Below are positions 34,671-43,329 of a stretch of 64,000 bases of DNA, in pieces. The translations under genes were made by a program, and so were the position numbers. The DNA is from Brevibacillus invocatus (lineage in GTDB: Bacteria; Bacillota; Bacilli; Brevibacillales; Brevibacillaceae): assembly GCF_003710915.1 (NCBI RefSeq), contig NZ_RHHR01000015.1, forward strand, positions 248,001 to 312,000, read 5' to 3'. Under the pieces are notes generated by a model. The model saw nothing but the letters and a program-made list of their open reading frames with translations, did no database searches and was not told the origin of the DNA. Position 1 is the stretch's first letter. Each line of letters begins with the position of its first letter.

Positions 34671-35222
34671 TTATCCCTCCTTGGCAAACATCGCCTTTGT
34701 TTCTGGCAAGGCAGACTCATCGTCCGTACTCGCTTCCGTGCGATGGAGGAAAGCCAGGTACAGCTTTCGTGTAAATTCCAAGAGCAAAACGAACGAACCG
34801 ATCGGGATGATGCAGACGACATACAATTTGGGAAAAGCCAGGACAGACATGCTGCGAATATCCCGGACGAAATGATCGATGGTCACAAGAGTGCCGTACC
34901 AGACCAGGACGATGCTCACTCCGATGCCGATCAACGCGACAAGTATGTCGTTATAGGCGCGCATACGCGGTGACAAGGTGCTATCGATAATATCGACCGT
35001 GATATGGTCGCTGCTGCGCGCCAGCCAGGCACCTGCCAAAAACGGCAGGTAGACCAGGATGTAGGCGTTGATTTCGTCGACCCACATGAGTGGATAGTTG
35101 AAAAAGTAGCGACTAATGACTTGAGCGCCGATGGAAAAAGTAGCGAACAGAAGCAGGAGACAGGCAAGAACGGCCAAGACGTTTTCTATGCGGTCGAGCC
35201 ATCTGAACAGGATGTCTTTCAT
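34671..35222 (-). CDS. dctQ: TRAP transporter small permease subunit DctQ
   Basis: A four-helix DctQ protein of 183 residues. The family stretch IGAQVISRYFFNYPLMWVDEINAYILVYL occupies about 30-58, followed by GAWLARSSDHITVDII, and the C-terminal helix lies near 140-160 before a charged tail. It lies between dctP (70 bp upstream) and dctM (2 bp downstream) in the operon. Confidence 0.92.
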   Translation of the reverse strand: MKDILFRWLDRIENVLAVLACLLLLFATFSIGAQVISRYFFNYPLMWVDEINAYILVYLPFLAGAWLARSSDHITVDIIDSTLSPRMRAYNDILVALIGIGVSIVLVWYGTLVTIDHFVRDIRSMSVLAFPKLYVVCIIPIGSFVLLLEFTRKLYLAFLHRTEASTDDESALPETKAMFAKEG

Positions 35223-35292
35223 TCAGTGTCACTCCTCTAGCCTATATGCAAAAGCCGGTTGCAAAGCGCAGCCTCAAGAAGAACTCAAGGGG

Positions 35293-36318
35293 TTATTGGA
35301 GCAGCTTTTTTAAATCCGCGATTTGATCTGGAACGGCCTTCTCGATCACAGCCCACTTTTCTTTTTTCACGATGTCCTGGAAGGAACGGCTTTCATCAGG
35401 GCTTAGTTTGATCAGCTCTACGCCTTTTTCCTGTAGGGCTTTCTTTTCTGCTTCGTTTTCTTTTTTGAAATACGCCACCATTTCTTGTTCGAATTCTTTG
35501 GTTACATCGCGAAACTTTTGCTGATTCTCAGGTGACAGGGATTGGAAAGCTTTTACGTTCATGATGATCGTTGCATTTTGATTAAAGAACGGTTCGTCAA
35601 TCAAATACTTGGTCACTTCTGTCCACCCGTTCAAGCGAGGACCGAGGAGCGGGAAGCCAAATCCATCCACCATTTTGCGTTCGAGCGAGGTATAGACATC
35701 ACCGGGGTTGACTTCCATCGGAACCATGTTCAAAGCAAGCATGACCTCGTGATAGGTGGAATTGGAACGGAACTTTGTACCTTGAAGCTCTGACAGGGAG
35801 CTGATTTTTTTGTTCGTCCAGAAATAGTAGGGAGACTCGCTGAGCCATCTGCCCAGATAGACGAGGTTGTTTTTCTCGAAGCGATCCGCCATGTAGTCAA
35901 AATACCCGTTTTCTCTCTCCTCAGCAGGTGTAAAAGGAGACATGTTCAGGGAGTGAGCTTCTGGCATCAGGTGACCGTAGTAGGAGCTGACATTGAAGCC
36001 GATGTCTACGACACCATTGCGAACAGCATCAAACTGGTCGCCTACCGGCAAGGATTCTGGTCCACCAACGACCCGGATTTTCACGGCGCCGTTTAATGCT
36101 TTCTCTACTTTCTCTTTCCACAGGGGAACCATGTCTTTGGGGAATGGGTGGTCTAGCGCTAAAAAGCTGACCAGCTTCAACTCGACAGCTCCAGCGGAGG
36201 CTTCACCGGAGCTTGCAGGCTGGCTTGCGGGGCTGCTGCCATTTCCACACCCAGCGAGGATCAGCATACAGGAAATGAATGATAGAATAAAAATGCGTGT
36301 TCTGTCAAATTTGAACAT
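35293..36318 (-). CDS. dctP: TRAP transporter DctP-type solute-binding lipoprotein
   Basis: The 341-residue receptor has a lipoprotein signal ending LAGCG (Cys about 24) and a Ser/Ala-rich linker. The DctP fold follows, with LSELQGTKFRSNSTYHEVM near 180, where the Arg binds the ligand carboxylate, and MVDGFGFPLLGPRLNGWTEVTKY near 235. It is the first gene of the dctPQM operon. The ligand is a carboxylate of unknown identity (dicarboxylate, aromatic or keto acid). Confidence 0.92.
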   Translation of the reverse strand: MFKFDRTRIFILSFISCMLILAGCGNGSSPASQPASSGEASAGAVELKLVSFLALDHPFPKDMVPLWKEKVEKALNGAVKIRVVGGPESLPVGDQFDAVRNGVVDIGFNVSSYYGHLMPEAHSLNMSPFTPAEERENGYFDYMADRFEKNNLVYLGRWLSESPYYFWTNKKISSLSELQGTKFRSNSTYHEVMLALNMVPMEVNPGDVYTSLERKMVDGFGFPLLGPRLNGWTEVTKYLIDEPFFNQNATIIMNVKAFQSLSPENQQKFRDVTKEFEQEMVAYFKKENEAEKKALQEKGVELIKLSPDESRSFQDIVKKEKWAVIEKAVPDQIADLKKLLQ

Positions 36319-36458
36319 TCTGTAAATTCCTCCTTTAGAGTAGCTGCAAAATTAATCATATTATCTATCAGCTTAGGATGATTAACTATTAACGAATTAA
36401 CGTTTCTACGGTCCTGACTTTCTGGGAATCGGGAACCAGCCTGTGAGGGAAAAAAATA

Positions 36459-36500
36459 GGATCACTCCCGTCCGTCTTGTTCAGACGAAGGGAGCGATCC
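36459..36500 (-). terminator. Terminator of the poly-Asp stalk gene
   Basis: GGATC-A-CTCCC pairs with GGGAG-C-GATCC with an inner stem (GTCT / AGAC). On the minus strand TATTTTTTTCCC follows. Confidence 0.75.
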
Positions 36501-36529
36501 CGAAATATTGATGTGCTGGTGGCAAGTGG

Positions 36530-37504
36530 TTACACAGATTTAATGATTACGATTTTACTGGTGGAATCCCACTCTACCTCTTGTCCCAAAAATTCAGAGA
36601 TGAAACGGACTGGAACCATAATTCGCCCGTTCTTCAGCTCGGCAGTCGAATCGATGCTGCGCTCTTCCCCGTTAACCTTTACTTTGGTGCTGCCCAATGG
36701 CAATTCAACGACGGTGCCATTTTTCTTGATAACGACGGTTTGACTGTCCGCGTTCCAGCTTACATCAGAGCCGAGTGCCTCTGAGATAGCACGGACGGGA
36801 ACCAGATTGCGTCCATCTTTCAGATAAGGCTCCACATCAAAAGCTGGCTTTTTACCTTCTACGAAGACTTTGATTTTCTGCGTATCTCCCTGTTCAGCGT
36901 AAAGCTTGCTCAACAGCTTGTACAGCTCTTGGGATTTCGGATGGTGCTGGAGTCCATCTTCCAGATTTTTCAGTGCTTCCTTGGCCTTTTTGTTCTTCAT
37001 TTTCATCTCGACCAGGATCACGATTTTCTCGGAAGAGGCCGTTCCGTCTTCAATATCAGTCTCCAGCTTCTCGATGAGTGATTCTATGGCTTCGGCATCC
37101 GTTTTGACCGTTCCCTCTTCTTGGAGCATGGTAACCATTTTTTGAATCACGTTATCGAGAGCTTCTTTCTGGTGTTCATTATTACTTTGTTCGCGTACTT
37201 TCAGGAGATGTTCAAGTTTCTTTTCAATGCCTTCGTATTTGTCTTTGTGTTTTTTCTCTTTTTTGTTTTCTTCCTTATCGTCGTCATCATCGTCGTCATC
37301 GTCATCATCGTCATCATCGTCGTCATCATCGTCGTCATCATCGTCGTCATCGTCGTCATCATCGTCGTCGTCATCAGCCTTGCTGCCTTTTCCTTGACCG
37401 ACTGCCTTTGATTCTTTTTGATCCACCGTATTCATTGCAGCTGCGACTGACGTGCTCGTCACCATAAGCGACAAAGCCAAGATTGAGGGCATGAATTTTT
37501 TCAT
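36530..37504 (-). CDS. Secreted stalk-domain protein with 33-residue poly-aspartate tract
   Basis: The 324-residue protein has a signal peptide (about 1-24, ending SVAAA). A short linker leads to an unbroken run of 33 Asp (about residues 41-73) and a Lys/Glu-rich block (KEENKKEKKHKDK). A helical middle region with TPR-like character follows (about 90-205). The C-terminus is a copper-amine-oxidase-N stalk domain with LVPVRAISEALGSDVSWN and IMVPVRFISEFLGQEVEWD. The Asp tract should bind divalent cations, especially Ca2+, outside the cell. ATG 37504 with GAAAGGA is preferred over the in-frame TTG at 37525. The role is unknown; cell-surface cation binding or mineral interaction is speculative. 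Confidence 0.82.
   Translation of the reverse strand: MKKFMPSILALSLMVTSTSVAAAMNTVDQKESKAVGQGKGSKADDDDDDDDDDDDDDDDDDDDDDDDDDDDDDDDDKEENKKEKKHKDKYEGIEKKLEHLLKVREQSNNEHQKEALDNVIQKMVTMLQEEGTVKTDAEAIESLIEKLETDIEDGTASSEKIVILVEMKMKNKKAKEALKNLEDGLQHHPKSQELYKLLSKLYAEQGDTQKIKVFVEGKKPAFDVEPYLKDGRNLVPVRAISEALGSDVSWNADSQTVVIKKNGTVVELPLGSTKVKVNGEERSIDSTAELKNGRIMVPVRFISEFLGQEVEWDSTSKIVIIKSV
37277..37375 (-). repeat. Trinucleotide GAY array encoding 33 aspartates
   Basis: Thirty-three consecutive GAT/GAC codons form a 99-bp tract. The codons alternate mostly in pairs (GAT GAT GAC GAC), so the underlying unit is close to 12 bp. This looks like expansion by slippage kept in frame by selection. Confidence 0.93.
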
Positions 37505-37723
37505 TATTTTGGCATCCTTTCTCAAACAGACAGGTTTTTTTCATATTCGTATAGATCATGCATAAGGTCTATAGGTCTTATTTCATTTTTATTAAAAAGA
37601 AATATTGTTTGGTGAAGAAATTGGTTCCAAAAAGCCTATTCCTTATGCGTTTATACCCTATACCCTATCTGCAAAGCCTTCAAACTGGGAAGAAAAAGTT
37701 GAAAAAGCCACCCAACTGATCAG

Positions 37724-37984
37724 TCAGAGGGTGGCGGGATAGGTCCCTTCTATCACGGACCTATTATTTTTTGCTGAAGGGTGAGCAGAACGTCCTCCCA
37801 ATGAAGCTTCTAGCTGTACGGAGGGGGAATTGCCGAGCCATAATGTCAGCCCTTCTGACGAGGTTAGCATCTCCCAAGCCTGCTCTTGCGGGATGGGGAA
37901 GGTTCTACGCACGCCAACCTGAAATCCTACAGAAGCGGTTTTGCCAATCTGCTTGCTTGTGTCGGAAAAGGATGTGCGGTTCAT
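37724..37984 (-). pseudogene. SRPBCC (AHSA1-type) gene, broken
   Basis: The first about 60 residues match the start of an AHSA1-type protein (VGVRRTFPIPQEQAWEMLTSSEGLTLWLG), normally about 150-180 residues long. After LEASLGG the sequence changes to about 20 unrelated residues and stops at 37724 inside a terminator hairpin (GCCACCC / GGGTGGC, 37707-37735). The beta-sheet core and C-terminal helix are missing. Confidence 0.6.
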
Positions 37985-37998
37985 GACGGCACCTCATT

Positions 37999-38560
37999 TC
38001 AGTAGATGGATAGATTATATCTTCTGTAATCGGAATAGTTGGAAGGAGACAAGAGATTCAAGATCACGTGAAAGGATTGGTCCTTAAATGGACAATGGGC
38101 GAGATCACCCACGCACCAGATGTCGGACGTGCTTCTCGCAGCGATCCGGATTCCTTCTTTGGATATGTCCACCCCGACTCCAAAGATATTCAGGTTGGTT
38201 TCGTGCAAGGATTCGATTCTGGATGGCGGTCAAATGTGAACCTTCTCCGCATCCCGCATCCAACATCCTGATCATGTCGCAGCTCGGTTTCATCATGTGG
38301 GGGATGCGCTCGCTTATGTGGGAAATCAATGGTTCAAAAAATCCGCTGATGCTCACTTTTTGCCGAGCTTCAAACAGCTGTGAGTCATATTTGGTTTTGT
38401 TTGGGCAGGTCAGCAAGTTCACATAGCCTTGCTTGGCAAGATCAAAGCAATGGCCACTTGAACAAAGCAAGCTCTTGGCGTACATGACCTTCATTCGTTT
38501 TTTCGTGAATGAAAAAGGCACAGTTAAATAAACCCAAGCCATCTGTAAAAAAATGACGTG
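37999..38560 (-). pseudogene. RlmA/YxjB-type 23S rRNA methyltransferase, frameshifted and truncated
   Basis: Three frames are needed to read it. Near 38530-38560 a degenerate zinc-finger start (LFNC) is out of frame. Then about 38480-38220 gives MYAKSLLCSSGHCFDLAKQGYVNLL and motif I LDAGCGEGSHL. After a frame change near 38200 come VGVDISKEGIRIAAR and the catalytic-type LSPSNYSDY, ending at 37999. The last about 80 residues of the enzyme (usual length about 270) are lost. The order of segments is that of RlmA, the guanine-N1 methyltransferase of 23S rRNA. Confidence 0.75.
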
Positions 38561-38782
38561 AGCCTACTTCTCTGTACCTTCCATGAACGGTAACGAATGA
38601 ACTGGATGATCATGGCGTAAAACCCTCCTCTAAAGGGCGATCAGAGAGAAGACTCTCTCTGCGAATCAGTATAGCATAGGGTCCACCCACTCGCATTTGT
38701 AACATTTTTTCGCTAAAATTAGGATTTCACGAAGGTTACGAACAAACATCCAAATCCAGCAGCAAGGAGAAAGGAAAAGCGG
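38561..38782. other. Non-coding gap with promoter-proximal DNA only
   Basis: A hairpin of repeated GAGAGAAGACTCTCTC type is seen near 38645-38660. Otherwise there is no supported feature until the ribosome binding site of the next gene. Confidence 0.3.
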
Positions 38783-39298
38783 ATGCAAAATAAAGTACGG
38801 AAAAAGCTGTTCAGTTTATTCACAGGCGAGTGGTTTGCAACTCTATTATTTGCCGTGCTGTGGTTCCTATATACACAACTCGACGAAGGGTTCGAAGCAT
38901 ATCTGACTCCAGTTTCATCTATCTACGCTTTTGTTTTGCTAGAATGGATTCTGCTTCAAGGAGGGTATTACTGGTTTTTGAAGTGGAGACAGGTGAAAAG
39001 GGGTGTCTTTTCCCAGCTTGCGGATAAACAGCTGCGGTTGTTTGTGTTCTTGAAAAGGAGCAATCTGGTGTTAATCGTCATCGGATTTCTGTTTCTGGCT
39101 TACCAGTGTATGGTCTTTCCGAAAGAGTTTTACTGGTTTGTCTTCTTGTTTGCGTTTGCGATTATTGAGCACGTCAATTACTACCATATTCGTCTGTCGT
39201 ATATGAGTGTAGAAGAGATCAGGGAGTTTATTCAGCAAAAAGGCTTTCGAAGCTCGTTATTGGCCAAGGAATTGAAAAAGCGAAACAAACAACGTTGA
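38783..39298 (+). CDS. Putative four-helix membrane protein of unknown function
   Basis: The 171-residue protein has hydrophobic helices at about 17-32, 42-64, 92-110 and 115-132, short loops, and a basic cytosolic tail (LLAKELKKRNKQR). The ribosome binding site is AGGAGAAAGG before ATG 38783. I do not recognise a family. It lies 89 bp upstream of a GNAT acetyltransferase on the same strand and may share its promoter. Confidence 0.7.
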   Translation: MQNKVRKKLFSLFTGEWFATLLFAVLWFLYTQLDEGFEAYLTPVSSIYAFVLLEWILLQGGYYWFLKWRQVKRGVFSQLADKQLRLFVFLKRSNLVLIVIGFLFLAYQCMVFPKEFYWFVFLFAFAIIEHVNYYHIRLSYMSVEEIREFIQQKGFRSSLLAKELKKRNKQR

Positions 39299-39387
39299 AC
39301 GAAAGAGGTCGTGTTTTCCGTTTTGTGGTAAAATTCAAAACAGGCTTGCCATTGAGCCTTCAGAGAATGAACAAGGGGGCTGCGATT

Positions 39388-40266
39388 TTGCAGGAGATGA
39401 TATACGCCAAGGGCTATCGACATGACGAAACGCTTCGTAAGAGCTTTTGTGCCTTGGCCAACGCGACTTTTGGCATTGATTTTGAAGAGTGGTACCAGAA
39501 AGGCTTTTGGAATGAGCGTTACATCCCTCATTCTTTCGTATGGCAGGGCCAGGTAGTGGCAAATGTTTCAGTGAATCTTCTTTCACTCGTAATCAATGGC
39601 GAGAAGAAGAAAGCGATCCAAATAGGAACGGTCATGACCCATCCCGACTATCGCAGACAGGGCTTGTCAGCTCGCCTGATGAATCAAATAGTGGAAGAAT
39701 ACGAGAATGAATATGAAATCATGTACCTTTTTGCCAATGAGTCTGTGATGGATTTCTACCCCAGGTTTGGATTTCGCAGGGTAGAAGAGCTCCAGTTTTC
39801 AGCGGATATCAAGCCGCGCCCAGCAGTAGACCAGACAGGCTTGCGACAGCTAGAAATCTCACGTCATGAAGACCTGGATTTTATAGCTCGCTTTGCTTCG
39901 CAGAGACGCCCTGTGTCGCAACGGTTCGGGACAGAGGATAGTGCGGGTATCTTTATGTTTTATGCCTTGTACGTCTACGGTCAGGATCTCTATTACCTGG
40001 AAGAAGAGGATGTGATCGTGATGTATCGGCATGAGAACGAGTGCCTGCACATGTACGATCTGGTCAGCAAAAAGGAAGTCGATCTGAAAGCGATCGTAGA
40101 GAAGCTAGCGAGCGTAGACACGACAAAGGTCGTTTTTTATTTCACACCGGAAGACGAAGGGATCGTAACAGATCGGACTGCATGGGATAATGGCCTTTTT
40201 GTAAGGGTCAATGGGGATCAGCTGTATCCGGTGAAAGTGAATCATCCTTTGACGTCTATTGCCTGA
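39388..40266 (+). CDS. Eis-like GNAT family N-acetyltransferase
   Basis: The 292-residue acetyltransferase has its GNAT domain in the first 150 residues (AIQIGTVMTHPDYRRQGLSARLM near 78-100 and YLFANESVMDFYPRFGFRRVEE near 118). A second half resembles the C-terminal tandem of Eis-type enzymes. Substrates of Eis relatives are aminoglycosides, peptides or other amines; here none is known. The frame opens at 39295; TTG 39388, spaced 8 bp from AAGGGGG, is preferred, and ATG 39367 or 39397 are alternatives. Confidence 0.78.
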   Translation: MQEMIYAKGYRHDETLRKSFCALANATFGIDFEEWYQKGFWNERYIPHSFVWQGQVVANVSVNLLSLVINGEKKKAIQIGTVMTHPDYRRQGLSARLMNQIVEEYENEYEIMYLFANESVMDFYPRFGFRRVEELQFSADIKPRPAVDQTGLRQLEISRHEDLDFIARFASQRRPVSQRFGTEDSAGIFMFYALYVYGQDLYYLEEEDVIVMYRHENECLHMYDLVSKKEVDLKAIVEKLASVDTTKVVFYFTPEDEGIVTDRTAWDNGLFVRVNGDQLYPVKVNHPLTSIA

Positions 40267-40305
40267 AAATAGAGGTTGAAAACCTCTGCGAAGGGAGCTT
40301 ACAGA

Positions 40306-41142
40306 ATGAAAGAGAATAATCGATTGACGCTGAAAGCAGACTGCGAAAACTGCTTTGGATTGTGCTGTGTCGCGCTGCCCTTCGCAGCTTCGTCAGATTT
40401 TGCCATCGACAAGGAGGGCGGGACGGCCTGTCAAAACCTGCATCCTGATTTTCGCTGCGGGATTCACAGCAGCCTTCGGGAGAGAGGCTTTCGTGGATGC
40501 ACGGTGTACGATTGTTTTGGGGCGGGGCAACAGGTTTCCCAAGTGACGTTTGGGGGGAGCAACTGGCGGAAAGCTCCCGGCTCTGCGAAGCAAATGTTTG
40601 AGGTATTCCCGATCATGTGGCAGCTTCATGAGCTGCTCTGGTACGTCAGTGAAGCCCTTACCCTGCAGCCAGCCCGACCTATTCATACGTCACTCCAAGC
40701 GATGTTCGAGAAAACCAAACGATTCGCTGAACTCCCTGCAGATGATCTTAAAAAGCTCGACGTTGCAGCACATCGTGCCGAAGTGAATGAATGGCTTTTA
40801 AAGGCCAGCGAGCTCGTCCGGGATGAAGCCAGAAGAGGATTCAAAGGAATGAAAGGTAATCAGAAGAAGTACGGCAGGGGAGTGGATCTGATCGGTGCCA
40901 AGCTCAAAGGAGCAGATCTTCGCTGTGCAAATTTGCGAGGGGCATACCTGATTGCTGCTGATCTCAGAGGGGCTGACCTGCGAGTAGCGGATGTCATCGG
41001 TGCTGACTTCCGAGATGCGGACCTTCGGGGTGCTGACCTCACCGAATGTATTTTTCTCACCCAAGCCCAGCTCAACGCAGCGAAAGGCGACGGCGAGACC
41101 AAGATCCCGCCATCGCTTTCCCGTCCGGAACATTGGTCTTAA
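40306..41142 (+). CDS. Pentapeptide-repeat protein with Cys-rich N-terminal module
   Basis: The 278-residue protein has two parts. Residues 1-75 carry about seven Cys (CENCFGLCCVALPF, then CGIH and CTVYDCFGAG), typical of a metal-binding YkgJ-like or zinc module. After a helical spacer, residues about 195-255 form some twelve pentapeptide units of the A(D/N)LRGAxL type, a right-handed quadrilateral beta-helix. Some pentapeptide proteins mimic DNA and protect gyrase, but most have no known role and this helix is short. The ATG at 40306 has GAAGGGAG upstream. It is 40 bp after the acetyltransferase gene, probably in the same operon. Confidence 0.85.
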   Translation: MKENNRLTLKADCENCFGLCCVALPFAASSDFAIDKEGGTACQNLHPDFRCGIHSSLRERGFRGCTVYDCFGAGQQVSQVTFGGSNWRKAPGSAKQMFEVFPIMWQLHELLWYVSEALTLQPARPIHTSLQAMFEKTKRFAELPADDLKKLDVAAHRAEVNEWLLKASELVRDEARRGFKGMKGNQKKYGRGVDLIGAKLKGADLRCANLRGAYLIAADLRGADLRVADVIGADFRDADLRGADLTECIFLTQAQLNAAKGDGETKIPPSLSRPEHWS

Positions 41143-41170
41143 GGTTTCGTGACTGGTAATGAATGTGGAG

Positions 41171-41686
41171 CTATCCTTCTAACTGGGGACATCGTCGTTC
41201 TTCAACTTCTTCGGAACCAAATATTTGATAAAAGTGTTTTTGCTCAAACCCTCCCTGTTCCTGTACAGAGCCCGTAGCACCGAAGCGTATGTCTTCCTGC
41301 GGCAGCTCATCGATTTTCTTTCCATACCTGTCAACGTAAAAGGCTCTTGTGCGGTATGCACCGGAGCTGTTTTTATTTACCCATCCAAATTCCATCGGAG
41401 AGGACGTGCGAATCACACCGTCCTTTGGAACGCTGTAGATGATTTCATTGTTCACGATCTGCAAAGGAAGTGCGTCTTTATGGTCGTAGTAAATCACGAC
41501 ACAGCCTTCAAAATCCATCGGCAATAAAAAGGTTTGATCTACCCCCTTTTGCCCCACGCCCTTCGTGAAGATGAACGCGGCGATGCCTGCGAAGAGCAGG
41601 ATGAACACTATAGCGACACTTATTTTGATTTTTGCCATGGTGGTCAATTTTTTGATGAGCACGGTGGTCAACATTTTGATTGACAT
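41171..41686 (-). CDS. Hypothetical membrane-anchored extracellular protein
   Basis: The 171-residue protein has one N-terminal transmembrane helix (about 22-42, VAIVFILLFAGIAAFIF). An exported beta-rich domain follows, starting TFLLPMDFEGCVVIYYDHKD and containing IIYSVPKDGVIRTSSPMEFGW. The pattern recalls Bacillaceae proteins labelled DUF6843, which I offer with low confidence. A shorter start at 41638 (MAKIKISV) is possible; neither has a strong ribosome binding site. It is convergent with the pentapeptide-repeat gene. Confidence 0.6.
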   Translation of the reverse strand: MSIKMLTTVLIKKLTTMAKIKISVAIVFILLFAGIAAFIFTKGVGQKGVDQTFLLPMDFEGCVVIYYDHKDALPLQIVNNEIIYSVPKDGVIRTSSPMEFGWVNKNSSGAYRTRAFYVDRYGKKIDELPQEDIRFGATGSVQEQGGFEQKHFYQIFGSEEVEERRCPQLEG

Positions 41687-41705
41687 TCACACTTTGTCTA
41701 CAGTC

Positions 41706-42420
41706 TCAAAAAACAGCCAAAACGGAGGGGGAGGGGCATGTTTTGGCAATCAGCTTTCCATTTCTAAAGGAATACGTAACGACCGCTTGCTTGCGAATGG
41801 CTTCATATTCATTTTCTGCAGACAAGACAATGAAATTAGCTGGTTTACCTTTCTCAATTCCGTAATTCTCTTCAATGTGTAGTGTTTTGGCACTATTTTT
41901 CGTAATGAAATCAATGGAATTGACAATTTGCTCATAGCCCATTAATTGCGATGCATGGATGCCCATATGCAAGACTTGAAGCATGTTTCCTGTTCCTAGC
42001 GGATACCATGGGTCAAAGATGTCATCGTGGCCAAAGCAAACGTTGAGTCCTGCTTCCTGCAACTCTTTTACTCTTGTAAGTCCTCTGCGTTTTGGATACG
42101 TATCAAATCTGCCTTGAAGGTGAATATTCACAAGAGGATTTGATACAAAATTGATGGAAGAAAGCTTTTATAGGCGGAATAATTTATACGTATAGGCATC
42201 ATTATAAGAGCCCATCGCCGTTGTATGGCTCGCTGTTGTGCGAGTACCGATTCCCCGTTCGTATGCCTCTTTTGCCACAACCTCAACAAAGCGAGATTGT
42301 TCATCATCAATTTCATCGCAATGAATGTCAACTAATCGATTGTACTTTTCAGCGAGGTCGAAGACGATTTTTAATGAATCCACTCCGTATTCTCTCGTAA
42401 ATTCAAAGTGAGGAATACAA
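41706..42420 (-). pseudogene. Cytosine deaminase (CodA-type) remnant with frameshift
   Basis: Reading down the minus strand, about 42415-42170 gives [16 protein letters not shown], then [17 protein letters not shown] and [17 protein letters not shown]. The frame is then lost near 42170-42130, and 42131-41750 gives [20 protein letters not shown], then [16 protein letters not shown] and [17 protein letters not shown]. These are successive segments of an amidohydrolase of the cytosine deaminase family, with metal-binding His and Asp in HCDEIDDEQ and GHDDIFDPW. The N-terminal about 180 residues are absent. Base composition is lower in GC than the neighbours. Confidence 0.85.
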
Positions 42421-42532
42421 TTTTTGGTTACACGGAATTACTTGATCCGATTCCTCTCCATTACTCTTAAAACCAGAATGAACAGGAAAATTTTTCGAAT
42501 AGCTTAGCAGATGCGTGTGGTAATCAAAGGGA

Positions 42533-43240
42533 TTAACATCTTACATGTTTCCGTTTGAAGCCGAGCTGTCCTTTCACTACTGCCTTTTGAATATTTTCGG
42601 AAGCGTTTAGGAACTTGCTTTTTGCTTTATCTTTTTGGACTTCGACCGGACCTACTGCCTTTGCCATTTCGACCGCCTTATCGTGGAGTGGCAAATAGGA
42701 AGTGCCCACGGTGTAAATAAAATGATTCATCGCGTATTTCGCTCGTTCGGGAGAATCGTGAATCGTATTTTTCACAGTTTGTAGCATACTGGCAATTTTG
42801 CTCTCGGAAAATTCATGATCCGGGCGGTTACCCAAAAGCCAGCAGTAACAACTCCAGCCCGCTGACATTCTCAGCTCTTCGCCGCTCGCGATCCAATGAT
42901 CGGCGACTTCTTGTGCAATATCTGCTTCAGCCAAGGTTACTGCAACCACAAAATCGGACAGCATGTAAAAATAAGCTGTATCCATCCACCGCTCAAAATC
43001 AGCCTTGGTCATTGCATTTGGGTCTGCAATCACACCAGCAAAGTACATGGCATCGTAGTTCCCGGTGGCGTAGAGCTGCTCAGCCAAGGGCTGATTTATC
43101 TTGATTTTTCTCGCGATAGGCTTCATATTGCCTGTAGCCACGCCAAAAAGTGGTTCGTGAGCGCCATTGGATATATATATTTTCTTGGTTCGTTCCTTGC
43201 CGAGAGCCTCAAGCTCACGCATGATCATTTCAAAATCCAT
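42533..43240 (-). CDS. DNA alkylation repair protein (AlkD-like)
   Basis: The 235-residue, all-helical HEAT-like protein of the AlkC/AlkD superfamily has family stretches HEPLFGVATGNMKPIARKI near 29, YDAMYFAGVIADP near 65, and WSCYCWLLGNRPD near 130. AlkD-type enzymes excise 3- and 7-alkylpurines without base flipping; sequences of this branch are less well studied and may differ. The ATG at 43240 is 48 bp from a palindrome (43289-43310). It is the only gene on its transcript. Confidence 0.82.
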   Translation of the reverse strand: MDFEMIMRELEALGKERTKKIYISNGAHEPLFGVATGNMKPIARKIKINQPLAEQLYATGNYDAMYFAGVIADPNAMTKADFERWMDTAYFYMLSDFVVAVTLAEADIAQEVADHWIASGEELRMSAGWSCYCWLLGNRPDHEFSESKIASMLQTVKNTIHDSPERAKYAMNHFIYTVGTSYLPLHDKAVEMAKAVGPVEVQKDKAKSKFLNASENIQKAVVKGQLGFKRKHVRC

Positions 43241-43288
43241 CGCATATCACTTCTTTCATTGGCGGGTTTCCTTAGTCTTTCCTGACTA

Positions 43289-43310
43289 AAAGTGAGCAAC
43301 GCTCCACTTT
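43289..43310. promoter_or_regulatory. Palindromic operator candidate upstream of the alkD-like gene
   Basis: The arms AAAGTGaGC and GCtCCACTTT flank AAC. The shape (GTGAGC-N3-GCTC) resembles TetR-family operators. A related sequence occurs at about 45157-45188. Confidence 0.45.
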
Positions 43311-43329
43311 CAATGAAAGCTATTTATTT

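Noticed and set aside
37121-37411. A plus-strand frame rich in Val and Ile opposite the aspartate tract
   Set aside because: It is the mirror of the GAY codon array (ATC/GTC read as Ile/Val), not a membrane protein gene.
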